DNA of 64,000 nt. It comes from Bdellovibrionales bacterium CG10_big_fil_rev_8_21_14_0_10_45_34. GTDB lineage: Bacteria; Bdellovibrionota; Bdellovibrionia; Bdellovibrionales; 1-14-0-10-45-34. Below are positions 26,804-35,943 of the stretch, piece after piece. The notes under the pieces are model-generated. The model saw only the letters and a list, made by a program, of their open reading frames with translations, was not told the origin of the DNA and made no database searches. The stretch covers positions 318,995-382,994 of the forward strand of contig PEZS01000011.1 in NCBI GenBank assembly GCA_002778785.1. The letters are read 5' to 3'. Position 1 is the first letter of the stretch, and every line of letters begins with the position of its first letter. Both the position numbers and the translations under genes were made by a program.

Positions 26804-27963
26804 TGGTTGTTTTTTTACTAACCGCCGGACACGGCACAAGGCTTCGTCCGTTAACAAATTTTTTAGCTAAGCCGACGCTGCCTTTTCTCGGCGCTCCGAT
26901 TGCCATCCATGCACTCAATCCGCTAAGAAGTTTAGACGTCACCGAAATTGTCTTTAACACCCACCACCTGCCGGATACCGTGCGCAATTGCATAACCAAC
27001 GAAAGCCTCCGTCGCGCTTTTAAAGGATGTTCGCTTGAGAGAAGCAAAATTCATCTGTCTAGCGAATATGACCAGATTTTAGGAGGGGGAGCCATTAAGA
27101 AAGCCGAAAGCCTACTTTCAGCACACGAAAACTTTTGGCTCGTCAACGGAGACGTCGTTTACCTTCCAAACCCACAGACTCTTGGCCGTGCTTGGCAGGA
27201 ACACTGCCGCTCTGGCGCAATGGCTACCTTAATCGTCTTAAAGGACGAGCGAGTGGGTAAGCAGTTCGGAGGTGTTTGGTGTAAAGGTAAAGGCGTTATG
27301 AAGTTTTCTAAAAAATCTGTGCCTGGCACCGATGGATATCATTTCACCGGCTTTATGATTTTGAGTCGTGAGGTGCTTGCACATATTCCGCCGGAGAAAG
27401 AGATTAACTTACTTTACGATACCCTTCAAAAACAGATAGATACGGCGACCACTTCAAAAGGGCCGTTTCCGGTGAGAGCCTTTGTTGATGATGGATATTG
27501 GTTCGAAACCGGCAATTGGCCGGACTACCTAGCTTCGCAATCCCGTGTAATTTCTTTACTTGAAGGGGGGCCAACAAATCCCCATTTAAAAGATCTCAAA
27601 GAGCTTTTGACCAACTGGCATAGGCCTTATGGCTACCAATTGAAAGCTGGGCCTGAAGGGACTCTTTTTTCGAATGCCGCCGCCTCATCTGCTTCTGCGG
27701 CCAAAACTAAGTTTTCAGGTTGCTCTGTACTAAACTTCCGTCCGGAATTAGAACTACCTAAAAAGATGAGAGATTGCATGGTGGATTCTTTAGACTGGTT
27801 GCACGACAATGAAGTGAGGGCGCGAATCCCAGACGTTATAGAAATGGCACCCGGCCAAACCCCGATTGGCGCTACGTCCAGCAACCATCACCTCAAAACC
27901 CGGGAACTTGCTGGCCTTAAGGAGATTACAGATGCTTTTGTCTTCGTTGAATCGGCTGACTAG
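26803..27963 (+). CDS. murU: MurU-like sugar-1-phosphate nucleotidyltransferase
   Basis: A GT-A-fold nucleotidyltransferase. The N-terminal signature TAGHGTRLRPLT (residues 7-18) and AKPTLPF (22-28) are those of NTP:sugar-1-phosphate transferases, and the metal-binding NGDV motif follows. MurU makes UDP-MurNAc from MurNAc-1-phosphate and UTP, completing the bypass that also gives fosfomycin tolerance. The length, 386 residues, is well over the roughly 225 of Pseudomonas MurU; the extra C-terminal region (about residues 240-386) has no family I recognise and contains alanine/serine-rich sequence. ATG 26803 overlaps the kinase stop. It is about as sure as the pairing with AmgK suggests. Confidence 0.7.
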   Translation: MVVFLLTAGHGTRLRPLTNFLAKPTLPFLGAPIAIHALNPLRSLDVTEIVFNTHHLPDTVRNCITNESLRRAFKGCSLERSKIHLSSEYDQILGGGAIKKAESLLSAHENFWLVNGDVVYLPNPQTLGRAWQEHCRSGAMATLIVLKDERVGKQFGGVWCKGKGVMKFSKKSVPGTDGYHFTGFMILSREVLAHIPPEKEINLLYDTLQKQIDTATTSKGPFPVRAFVDDGYWFETGNWPDYLASQSRVISLLEGGPTNPHLKDLKELLTNWHRPYGYQLKAGPEGTLFSNAAASSASAAKTKFSGCSVLNFRPELELPKKMRDCMVDSLDWLHDNEVRARIPDVIEMAPGQTPIGATSSNHHLKTRELAGLKEITDAFVFVESAD

Positions 27964-30178
27964 TTTAACTCGGTTAAAACAGTTACCTCAGTCGATTGAG
28001 GCAGTGCCGAACGTTTTGCTGAAATTAGCTCGAATCACTGGTGGATTTGCTTTAACCATTGCTTCTATTGCAATTCTCGCTTCGTGCAGCAGCTTACGAA
28101 GTGATCGGCTTTCTTTTGTTGAAACCGATGAAGAGAGTGCTCTTAAAGAAGCAGATTCTCAAGTTGTTAGCCGTGAATTGACGGAGTCGCCCAGCAATAT
28201 GTCTTTAAACGCAAGAAATCCGTCAAGCAAACTCTCAGAACAAGCTACGGGTCTCGATCAAAATGATTCCGCTAACGATAAAAATAATTCGCTTACGGAT
28301 CAAAGTAATTCCGCTAACGATCAAAGTATTTCGCTTTCGCATTCGAACGACTCTACTACAACAATGAGTGACCCCATAGCTGCAACTAAAGATGAGGCTA
28401 GAGTAATCCGCGGACTCAATACTGCGACTGTGATGATTTTGGACCGTTGGTATCAAGAGCTCTCTAACAGAAAATACGATGTCGGAGCGTTGGCGCAATC
28501 AAGGAAAATTGTTGTTCAAAGCAAAGATGCCCTACGTTTACCTATAACGTCCAATCTTCCTGTAGAAAGTATTATCGCAGAAGCTGTCCACAGGTCTTTA
28601 TCTCTAGCGACTCTTACAGAAATGGCATCAGCGCTTGTCAATGAAAGAGAGCGCATTCGTCATCTAAAGACTCAAGCATCGCTCGCTCAAGAGAAGAAGC
28701 GCCAGATTTTGTGGGCACTTCAGATTATGCTAGAAGAGCTACTCTATGTAGTTCATCAAAGGCATTCCGTCACTGACTTGAAGACCTTCGTATTTGCTAG
28801 CGAACTTCTAGGCAAATCAGCCTATGCCGGTAACAACTCAAATTCTATCGCTGCAACTGCCACCAGTTCCGCTGCAGGATCTGATTCCGAAAAAAACCCC
28901 AACTCAGAGCCTTCCAAAGGACAATTATCATCGGTGGCCCAATGTGATCCTAAATTTCTATTGACCTATCAAAGCGTAGAAGTTTGCTCCGGTGATATTC
29001 TTGCATCTAAAGGCAGTGCACCTAGTAGCACGTTGATTTCTTCAATGGGGCAGATTCCTTCGGCATTCTCACATTCGACGGTTTCATTTTTGCCGAGTGA
29101 CTCTAAACAGGCGGCCTATGTTGTTGAGGCGCTTATTGAAGATGGCGTAAAGATACGAGTTCTTGAAAACTATGGCAAAGAAAGTAAAAAACTATCAGTG
29201 TTTCGAATGACGGGGCAGGCGCAAGATGCACACATCGATACGGCGGCTGTCGCAGTCGCGCTATTGGATCGGTACGAGAGCCTAGCCAACGCAATTGCGT
29301 CACCAACTGCCGATTCGCCTTACTCTTCATCAGAACAGCCTGTAGCTAACTATGATTTTAGGATGGACCCACTTAATTCAGATAGATATTTTTGCAGTGA
29401 GGTTTCTTACGAAATTTATACAAAGGCTTTCGAAAACTCTGAGTTTGCCAATGACTACAACCCTTATGGAAGGCCTTATTGGAGCCAGATTTCCGGCGAC
29501 GCTATAGTTTTCTTTGAATCAGTTTTTGGTATAGAGCAGTCTTCTTTACCTGCGCCAGGAGACGTTGAGCTGAATCCTTACTTTGATTTGATGAGCGCTA
29601 GCTATGCACTCGACAAACTTGCAGAGGATCGCATAGATGCGGCTCTAGTAGATGCTCTTTACAAAGAGATTTCTAATCCTCAGTCGGGTTGGCCCGAATT
29701 CTTTGTGACAATCAGCGAAAGATGGAACACCACGGCCACAAAAGACCAGATTCAAGAAGTATTTCACGATCTGCTCACTCATCAAGGCTCTCGGAATGCC
29801 TTGCGAGAAGTTCTTGATAGAAAGAATGCCTTGCAGCCACTCGAAAATGCCGGTGATGGTAACATCGACTCCGAGCAGTCTCTTGCATTCTTAAAGAGTA
29901 AATTTAATGAAGCCGTCGCCAAGTTGCCAGAAGAGATGACTTTAAAGCAAGTCGTCGCGTTTGCTTTAATTAATGAAGTTATTATTTCAAAGCTCAAATC
30001 ACACTTTTTAGAAAACTCAGAATTGGCTCGGACCGCCTGCGGCGGCCAAGACTGTAAAACACTTGGGCGCGGAGAGCTTTTTAAAGCCGTCTACCCCGTT
30101 TTAAAGGCAAAGCTCACGCCACTTCGCGAAGGCCTTATTAGCACAATCACCCCGTCGGCCAAAAGCGTTTCGAACTAG
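27932..30178 (+). CDS. Lipoprotein with permuted papain-like (YiiX/NlpC-type) peptidase domain
   Basis: About 748 residues. ATG 27932 has AAGGAG seven bases upstream and overlaps the murU end by 32 bp. A hydrophobic segment ends in the lipobox ILASC (about residue 52), a longer leader than usual. Next is a low-complexity Asn/Ser/Asp stretch with four heptapeptide repeats, then a helical part. The central part has the permuted papain pattern of the YiiX/YaeF family: a GDIL turn, the histidine in FSHSTVSF, VVEALIEDGV, and the nucleophile cysteine in FCSEVSYEIY. These proteins are amidases or peptidases. With AmgK/MurU just upstream this suggests wall or lipoprotein turnover, which is inference. 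The last about 230 residues are helical and unassigned. Confidence 0.7.
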   Translation: MLLSSLNRLTSLTRLKQLPQSIEAVPNVLLKLARITGGFALTIASIAILASCSSLRSDRLSFVETDEESALKEADSQVVSRELTESPSNMSLNARNPSSKLSEQATGLDQNDSANDKNNSLTDQSNSANDQSISLSHSNDSTTTMSDPIAATKDEARVIRGLNTATVMILDRWYQELSNRKYDVGALAQSRKIVVQSKDALRLPITSNLPVESIIAEAVHRSLSLATLTEMASALVNERERIRHLKTQASLAQEKKRQILWALQIMLEELLYVVHQRHSVTDLKTFVFASELLGKSAYAGNNSNSIAATATSSAAGSDSEKNPNSEPSKGQLSSVAQCDPKFLLTYQSVEVCSGDILASKGSAPSSTLISSMGQIPSAFSHSTVSFLPSDSKQAAYVVEALIEDGVKIRVLENYGKESKKLSVFRMTGQAQDAHIDTAAVAVALLDRYESLANAIASPTADSPYSSSEQPVANYDFRMDPLNSDRYFCSEVSYEIYTKAFENSEFANDYNPYGRPYWSQISGDAIVFFESVFGIEQSSLPAPGDVELNPYFDLMSASYALDKLAEDRIDAALVDALYKEISNPQSGWPEFFVTISERWNTTATKDQIQEVFHDLLTHQGSRNALREVLDRKNALQPLENAGDGNIDSEQSLAFLKSKFNEAVAKLPEEMTLKQVVAFALINEVIISKLKSHFLENSELARTACGGQDCKTLGRGELFKAVYPVLKAKLTPLREGLISTITPSAKSVSN
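28256..28339 (+). repeat. Four tandem 21-bp units within the lipoprotein gene
   Basis: Units at 28256-28276, 28277-28297, 28298-28318 and 28319-28339 are alike and encode DQNDSAN, DKNNSLT, DQSNSAN and DQSISLS. They form a flexible, polar linker after the lipid anchor. Since each unit is 21 bp, unit gain or loss would keep the frame. Confidence 0.9.
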
Positions 30179-30948
30179 CGAATCACGTCGACGTAGACGC
30201 CGTAGATTAAGTTAAATTGGCCGTCGTTAACATCTGATGAGTCCCCATAGATTCTTACTATCGAGCCATTTGCAAGGGCCGCTTCGAGCGTCGCCTTTTC
30301 CTCTGCATCCACCCGGTTAAACACGAGCAACACTGAGGTTCCATCGACCAAAGTCATTTTATAATCAGCAAAACGGTATTCACGCCATTGGTCACTCGGT
30401 ACTTTTTCGATCACTCTTCCTTCAAAGACTTCCATTCTCTTAAGCTGAATTACGTGTGGTTCATCATTCGATTCAAACACGGCGTTCTTTTCGCTCTTGT
30501 CAGCGACCCGGAGGCTATAGTTATTTGAGAAATAACGAGCATCCGTCTTTTCTCCGCCTTCTCCTATGAAGCTACGCGGTTCTGAGTTCGCTGTTACCTC
30601 TAAGCCCCATATCTTACCTCTGCAACCTGTGAAAATTCTGGTAAAGACGAAAACATTTTTCGCTTTGATCTTAACCGCTTCCGTTGAAAACTCTCCGTCT
30701 TCGCTCTTGGTTACTTTGACCGGAGTAGAAATGTAATTCTCATTCCAATGATCACCTGTTTTTTTAGGCTCGGCACGTGAGACACGTGCCGTGACTGGAA
30801 CATTCAGCTTATTGCCGTCTTCATCAACTACAACAAACTTCTGAGTTTGAAATTCAGCTGAATGGTGTTTGCCGCAAACGCTATCTGCTAATGCGGTGAA
30901 AGAATAGAAGCCCATCACAAGCCCAGTCAAAGTTCTTGTATATTTCAT
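30175..30948 (-). CDS. Exported protein of unknown function
   Basis: A 257-residue protein with a cleavable signal peptide (MKYTRTLTG then a hydrophobic run, cleavage likely after ALA at about residue 21). A strong GGAGG ribosome site precedes ATG 30948. The mature part is beta-rich with one possible disulphide (VCGKHH and TGCRGK). No motif of a known enzyme is seen. It converges with the papain-like lipoprotein gene and overlaps its stop by 4 bp, so transcription of either gene would give antisense RNA at the other's 3' end. Confidence 0.75.
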   Translation of the reverse strand: MKYTRTLTGLVMGFYSFTALADSVCGKHHSAEFQTQKFVVVDEDGNKLNVPVTARVSRAEPKKTGDHWNENYISTPVKVTKSEDGEFSTEAVKIKAKNVFVFTRIFTGCRGKIWGLEVTANSEPRSFIGEGGEKTDARYFSNNYSLRVADKSEKNAVFESNDEPHVIQLKRMEVFEGRVIEKVPSDQWREYRFADYKMTLVDGTSVLLVFNRVDAEEKATLEAALANGSIVRIYGDSSDVNDGQFNLIYGVYVDVIR

Positions 30949-31279
30949 TTATCCTCCGTTAAAAACTTTTCGCAATTGGATAGCCCGTGTTCTTTTGCTT
31001 GGGCTGAAAAGCTATATTACTCGCAACTAGCGCGATTTCCCAATTTTTGAGAAACCCAAGAATTTTTTTCAATTATTTAGTCTGCGGCAAAACGCCGTGA
31101 GCTCGTCTCTTCACTCTCATATGCATCTACTATGCGGCCTCAGGGAGCAAACCAGCTAAAGCTCCGTGAACATTTTGTTCTGGTCACAATTGACGGTCAG
31201 ACTTTTCTTTTGTTTGGAGGCTCGAAGGGATCCGTAAGAACTTGCGACCTGGCTGTTTTCTTCTCATTTGATACATCAA
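30949..31279. other. Non-coding gap with a decayed copy of a gene end
   Basis: No gene supported. It holds a diverged direct copy of the last 30 or so bases of the neighbouring gene: AAGAACTTGC occurs at 31236-31245 and again at 31293-31302 inside that gene, with matching flanks, 57 bp apart. The upstream part presumably carries the promoter of the 30175-30948 gene. Confidence 0.5.
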
Positions 31280-32380
31280 CTAAGGGCTCAGCAAGAACTT
31301 GCCACCCTGGCGCTGGCTATCGTATCTGCGGGAAATCATCTTAAAGATGTTATCGCCTGCAACGCCGATGTTATCTTGACCGAATTTTTTACTAAGTCCA
31401 ACGGCCAGCGATTGCCCTCGACTTGCAGGCACTCGCAGCTTTGTCCTATCAAAAAACGAATCATGATTTGATGGCGATTTCGCGCTAGCTCCGCCACTTG
31501 TTTCGTAAGCCACCATTTCATCAAGTTCTGAACGTAGCTTCGATTTGTAATCGTCTACAATTTTTGTGGCCGCAGCATTCAAGCTCTCAATTTCTTTTTT
31601 ATCAGATACGCTCAGGGCGCCGCCCATACTTCCCCCGCTGAGCGCTGAGGTTGAGATTTTGCCATTGGGAGTAGTAACAGATGCTGACGATGGGTCGTAG
31701 GAGTACCCCAGCTTTTTGAATTCATCAAAAGTTGCTTTCGCTTTTTCGCCTGCTTTAGCGCTCAGGGAGTTCAATTTTTCGTCATACACCGAATGTTGGT
31801 AGGGATCTGCATTGGCAAAGGAGTCTGTTTGCATATCACTAACTTCGATATTCGGGCCACCTGAGCCGTTTGGACCATTCGAATTGTTGGCTCCACGAGA
31901 GCCTAAACAACCCGCCCCTTGGCAAGCCGCCGCTTTTTGCGACTTACTAGCCTTACCTGTTGATGCTGCCATCATGACAGCCTGGGCGGCGGACATTGCT
32001 CCCATAATGCAGGCCCATTGATTTGTGGCGGGACTCTTGGCACATGTTTTAAACATAAAAGCTGACGCCGCAGCATTGGCGCCTACTCCCATTGCGGTCG
32101 CGAGTGCTGCGGAGTTGCCGCCACTTTCAATGTCGCTTCCAGGGGTTGAAGGCAATTGTTTAGCTGCGCCAGAGGTTGTCTCGCCAAGCGCCTGGTTCGA
32201 ACCACCTTGCGCGTAAACATTTGGTAGAACCGCAAGCATCGCACCCAGACTGAGAACAAAGGGCTTCGCAAAAGTAGTGAGCCTTAAAATGAGTGCTCCA
32301 GCTATTTGGTTTGTTTTTGTACGCTGAGAGCGAGTCGCTGCTTCCGTTCTAGGTAGATTCCTTATTTGCGATCGAAACAT
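31280..32380 (-). CDS. Exported Ala/Ser/Gly-rich protein of unknown function
   Basis: About 366 residues. ATG 32380 has AAAGG six bases upstream; an earlier start at 32410 lacks one. The N-terminus carries basic residues and a hydrophobic segment ending PNVYAQ, a likely signal-peptide cleavage site at about residue 57. Next is an alanine-rich hydrophobic patch with two cysteines (TCAKSP, WACIMGAMSAA), then a glycine/asparagine linker and a helical C-terminal half. I know no named family. The gene follows the 503-residue Cys-rich protein on the same strand after 54 bp and shares the style of Ala/Met-rich segments between cysteines, so the two may work together in the periplasm or on the surface. 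Confidence 0.65.
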   Translation of the reverse strand: MFRSQIRNLPRTEAATRSQRTKTNQIAGALILRLTTFAKPFVLSLGAMLAVLPNVYAQGGSNQALGETTSGAAKQLPSTPGSDIESGGNSAALATAMGVGANAAASAFMFKTCAKSPATNQWACIMGAMSAAQAVMMAASTGKASKSQKAAACQGAGCLGSRGANNSNGPNGSGGPNIEVSDMQTDSFANADPYQHSVYDEKLNSLSAKAGEKAKATFDEFKKLGYSYDPSSASVTTPNGKISTSALSGGSMGGALSVSDKKEIESLNAAATKIVDDYKSKLRSELDEMVAYETSGGASAKSPSNHDSFFDRTKLRVPASRGQSLAVGLSKKFGQDNIGVAGDNIFKMISRRYDSQRQGGKFLLSP

Positions 32381-32434
32381 GGCTAACCTTTTCTCATTAC
32401 ATATTTGCATATTATTAAAATCAAAGAACGTGCA

Positions 32435-33946
32435 CTAAGGGAGAAGGTTCGGACGATTTGAGTTCATTGTTCTCGTGATTTTTTCGAAATTACTTAGTCC
32501 TCGAGCTGATGTAACTCCACTTTGTAGAAGTTTTGAATTGGCGCTCGCAAGACCACGTTTGCCTGCAAGTCGACCGTTTGGCAAAAAAGCTCGTAGGTCG
32601 ATTCCGTCGCCACCACCGTCTCTTTTGCCGCCAGCACCGGCTCGTCCACCCGCAGCAGGACCTTCATCAGCTCTCATCCCACCGGCATAAGGATCCACAT
32701 AGCCGTCTTTGGCTGCGCCAAGGATATTGGTGTCGAGCCCTGAGCCATCGCCGGCGGCACCACTGCCTTGCCCGGGTGGAGCAAAACCTCCCATACCGCC
32801 GCCAGATGAGCCTCCGCCAGCGCCGCCTTTACCAAGGATGGGGTTAGCCTGCGCCTGCTGTCGTCCGCCCTTGTCGATGCTCTCGGGGCCCGCCATAGGG
32901 TCTATGTCGAAGCCCTGTGAGCCGTCGGCCTTCCAGGGTGCACTTGCTTCGAATGAGCCGGGGTTAAAGGGTGAGGCTTGATTTCGACCAAAGTCGCTGC
33001 CGCATTCGGGTGCCGTAGGATTGCGCATACACACACATTGCGGAAGATTGGCATTTTCGGGTTTGTCGCAACTGCCGCCAGCCGCGTACTGCATACAAAC
33101 GGGATGATTCGTGCGCCCAGGTTGAGAGCAGTACTGCATAGGGCAGCGTGTATCGTTAACGGCTTCAGCGCCTGTGCACCCGGCGGAGAGTTTTGAGCAG
33201 TCCACCGCAAACGCCGCCTGCATTGACTGCATACCAGCTGACAGAAGCGCCATATTTCGCTGCTCTGCCAATGCCTCACATTTTTGGAGATTGGCCTGCC
33301 TTTTTTCGTTTAAGGCCGCCACGCCAGCAACCCCCGGAGTTTCGTTGACAGATTGGCACGCTGAAACACAGCTCCGCTGCGCGAGTAGACACATAGCTGC
33401 CACTCCGCCATTGGCGAGTATTCCCGTAGTCATGGCATTACGAGCCGCATTGCAGGCATTATTAAAGTCGCCCATCGCTTTAAACTGTTGGTATTGATTC
33501 AGCATTGAGAGGCCCTGTTGCACAAAAAGGCTCGACTCACACGCCATCTTCGCCGCCGACACCGCCCCACTGCAATTGTTTAGATTCATCTCTGTGCCAC
33601 CTTGCGTACTATTTTCTGACCCCGCAACGCAAGCCTGAATCAGCAGTTCCTTCTTACTAGGAGTCAAATCTTTCTTGGCTCCAACAGTTGCCTCACATTG
33701 TTTCTTTTTTTGCTCCAGTGCCGAAGTATCCAGAGAAGGCTGGCTAGTCGTCTGAAGTGCCTGAATGTTCTCAACTTGTTCACATTTAGCGAGACACTCT
33801 GAAGTATGGTATTCGTCGGTATAGCACTGCTGCCTACAACTTGAATCTACCAGTTGAGCCCAAACAAACTCACCCACGAGTGCTACCATCAAAGCCAAAA
33901 TTAAGTTCAAAACACGCTCGCCGTTTAGTTTTTTATTACAAGTCAC
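32435..33946 (-). CDS. Exported Cys-rich, Gly-rich protein of unknown function
   Basis: About 503 residues. GTG 33946 has GGAG seven bases upstream and gives a clean signal peptide (basic NKKLNGER, then a hydrophobic run, cleavage after VWA). The mature N-terminal half contains about 20 cysteines in evenly spread pairs (SSCRQQC, ECLAKC, LAQRSCVSAC, CDKPEN, CVCMRNP), expected to form disulphides. The C-terminal third is a Gly-rich, low-complexity segment (about residues 350-440) and may be disordered. I recognise no catalytic motif. It is probably in an operon with the downstream 366-residue protein. Confidence 0.65.
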   Translation of the reverse strand: MTCNKKLNGERVLNLILALMVALVGEFVWAQLVDSSCRQQCYTDEYHTSECLAKCEQVENIQALQTTSQPSLDTSALEQKKKQCEATVGAKKDLTPSKKELLIQACVAGSENSTQGGTEMNLNNCSGAVSAAKMACESSLFVQQGLSMLNQYQQFKAMGDFNNACNAARNAMTTGILANGGVAAMCLLAQRSCVSACQSVNETPGVAGVAALNEKRQANLQKCEALAEQRNMALLSAGMQSMQAAFAVDCSKLSAGCTGAEAVNDTRCPMQYCSQPGRTNHPVCMQYAAGGSCDKPENANLPQCVCMRNPTAPECGSDFGRNQASPFNPGSFEASAPWKADGSQGFDIDPMAGPESIDKGGRQQAQANPILGKGGAGGGSSGGGMGGFAPPGQGSGAAGDGSGLDTNILGAAKDGYVDPYAGGMRADEGPAAGGRAGAGGKRDGGGDGIDLRAFLPNGRLAGKRGLASANSKLLQSGVTSARGLSNFEKITRTMNSNRPNLLP

Positions 33947-34091
33947 AATCACGCTCCGAAAATGAATAATTTTCACTATTCCATCTATCGACATAGGTTG
34001 GTACTAAATTGAGACCCAAAGCAATTGCGGGATTTTTTAGTGGTATTTTTGTATCAGTTTGAGACAATACTCGGAAGATAGGTACCGTCAA

Positions 34092-35051
34092 ATGAGCACA
34101 CCACTAAGAGACAAGAACATTTTATTTAGCAGTCAGGGAATCTTACAGAAGGTGCGTGCTACTTGCACCATTGGCCTTATACTTACCTTTTGCGTTTGTA
34201 CGCGAGCAGAGGTAAGGGCGACTAGAGCTCTCTATATTGCCAATGCCTTGACTAAGGCAGGCGTTAACAGCTCATTTTGCAATAAAAACGACTTGCCAAA
34301 CTATTATCCGCAACTCATAAGCGTTGTGCACATCAGCTCAACTGAAATCGCACACAATCCGAAACTTTATGGCGTTTCAGATAATTTTCCTCAGTTACTG
34401 CGCAACGCTGATCTAGTTCTGAAGATTGGAGCCACTCTCCAGCAGACTGTATTAACTGAAAACCTACCCTTCCTAGAAAAACTTGATCGTGAATTCGCTG
34501 CAACTGCGGAAGTTTTAGCAGGATGTGGAATCAGAACAAATTTTGAAATTCGAAAGTACTCTGGCTTAGAGCCGAGTAAAGTATTCGACAATGGCTACCG
34601 CGGAGAGAAGTTTTCAAGTCTTAATTGGCGAGCTAACTTAAGTCCTTTGGCTTTTGAAAGGCCTCACATTTTTGTGGTAAGCGAACTTACGGACCCTGAT
34701 CCATCTACAGCCATACGAGGCTTCCAAAGCGAGCAAATTAATGGCAATGCCGTAAATGATGGGTCCCCAGATACTGGTATTATTCTGCTTTCACAATACA
34801 GACTGAGTGAAGGCCACAAAAGAAAACGATGCTTCGACATGGCTCACGAGCTTGGACATGTGTTAGGTAGAATGAGCCACGTAGATTCCGTAACTGCCCC
34901 ACAAAAAAACAAAGATCTAATGACCGCATTATGCACAGACGGCAAAAACAAGTATTTTCGATTAGACAGGTTTTCCGATGCTCAGTGCAAATTAATAAGA
35001 TCTCACCCTGTATTTGCTGAACAACTTTCTTCGAGGAACGACAGCCAATAA
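34092..35051 (+). CDS. Putative exported zinc metalloprotease (metzincin-like motif)
   Basis: About 319 residues from ATG 34092 (a TTG at 34059 in frame is less likely). One hydrophobic segment (TCTIGLILTFCVC) is a probable signal. Near residue 265 the sequence MAHELGHVLGRMSH supplies HExxH with a later histidine, resembling the metzincin motif HExxHxxGxxH, but the third histidine is one residue further on. The conserved glycine is present. A downstream Met-turn may be LMTAL. Cysteines at CSF-like and CFDMAH positions could form disulphides. Protease function is inferred from the motif only. Upstream neighbours are transcribed away from it. Confidence 0.55.
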   Translation: MSTPLRDKNILFSSQGILQKVRATCTIGLILTFCVCTRAEVRATRALYIANALTKAGVNSSFCNKNDLPNYYPQLISVVHISSTEIAHNPKLYGVSDNFPQLLRNADLVLKIGATLQQTVLTENLPFLEKLDREFAATAEVLAGCGIRTNFEIRKYSGLEPSKVFDNGYRGEKFSSLNWRANLSPLAFERPHIFVVSELTDPDPSTAIRGFQSEQINGNAVNDGSPDTGIILLSQYRLSEGHKRKRCFDMAHELGHVLGRMSHVDSVTAPQKNKDLMTALCTDGKNKYFRLDRFSDAQCKLIRSHPVFAEQLSSRNDSQ

Positions 35052-35517
35052 ATGTTCGTATGTTGGTTCAGTTTTTTAAAATTCGAAAGTCCTTACCCCA
35101 CCAATTCCTTCAGATGCTCCAGATGGGCGAACGATTTAATTTTTAAATGTAAAGAGCTCCGAAAACGAAGTTCGAGCCAACTTAGCCTATAAATAGGCGG
35201 AGCGGCGGGATTTGTTCCCCAGATCCTCGGCAAATCGGAATTTAATTCACTATTCGGCAAAAATCTCTGGAAATACCACAGCAAATGTTAATATCAATAG
35301 TTTATGCGAAACCAACTGATAAAAACCCAATATTTGCAAAACGAACTGGGAGCTGAAAACGGGAGAATTCTTTCGGAAATATACATACAATGTTTACGGT
35401 AGAAGCAAGGTATGCAACTAAGAAACAAACCGGCCTATATTCAGCCTTAGAAGTATAGACGGCACACCGTGAATCTAACTGCGAAAATGTTCTAGTTAAC
35501 TTTTATGAGGGAAATGG
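35052..35517. other. 466-bp non-coding gap
   Basis: No gene supported; a 63-codon minus-strand frame at 35093-35284 has no ribosome site. The only symmetric element is GCCTAT-AA-ATAGGC at 35185-35198. The promoter of the signalling cluster must be in its right half; no textbook -35/-10 pair stands out. Confidence 0.5.
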
Positions 35518-35934
35518 ATGAAGAAGCGTTTTATTTCAGAGTTTTGTCCGCGGTTTTCAGACTTTGACATGCAGGGTATTTTAAACTCTAGGATTTATCT
35601 AGATTTGTTAGCGGAGGCGAGACTAGACCAAATGGTTCGCTGCTATGGAAGACCGTTAGACTACTACGCGAAGAAAAATGCGAGTTGGGTATTATCATCG
35701 TTAACGATAGATTTTCGCAGGCCCGTATACTATGGCAACAAAATTAGAGTAGAAACCGAAGTAGTAGCCATGGAAGGTGCCGTCGCGACAGTTGATTTCG
35801 CAATTGGAAACGATAATATTAGCGACCGATATGCTTCTGGGAAAGCCAATTATCACCTCGTAGATCTTGCAACCAAACGCCCCATTACGATCGGGAACGA
35901 GGATATTGAAATATTCCTATCTAAACCAAGTTGA
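35518..35934 (+). CDS. Acyl-CoA thioesterase-like hotdog protein (4HBT family)
   Basis: A 138-residue hotdog-fold protein. The N-terminal signature RFSDFDMQGILNSRIYLD contains the active-site aspartate region of 4-hydroxybenzoyl-CoA-type thioesterases, and the SSLTIDFRRPVYYGNKIRV strand pattern is typical. It would hydrolyse acyl-CoA thioesters in the cytoplasm; substrate is unknown. GAGGG six bases upstream supports ATG 35518. The next gene, a histidine kinase, starts within ten bases, so the thioesterase is the first member of this cluster. Why a thioesterase precedes a sensor kinase is unclear. Confidence 0.85.
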   Translation: MKKRFISEFCPRFSDFDMQGILNSRIYLDLLAEARLDQMVRCYGRPLDYYAKKNASWVLSSLTIDFRRPVYYGNKIRVETEVVAMEGAVATVDFAIGNDNISDRYASGKANYHLVDLATKRPITIGNEDIEIFLSKPS

Positions 35935-35943
35935 GTGTCGCAG

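Noticed and set aside
28256-28339. 21-bp repeats as a CRISPR array
   Set aside because: Units are directly adjacent without spacers and lie in frame in a gene.
31132-31344. 70-codon plus-strand frame
   Set aside because: It consists mainly of the decayed duplicate read in a non-coding frame.
32533-32847. Open frames on the plus strand opposite the Gly-rich gene (also 32475-32690 and 32709-32981)
   Set aside because: GC-rich low-complexity shadow frames (Pro/Arg/His-rich); no start signals.
34059-34071. TTGAGACAATACT shared with 49319-49331 as a promoter motif
   Set aside because: A 13-mer shared twice is expected many times by chance in 64 kb, and spacing to the starts differs.
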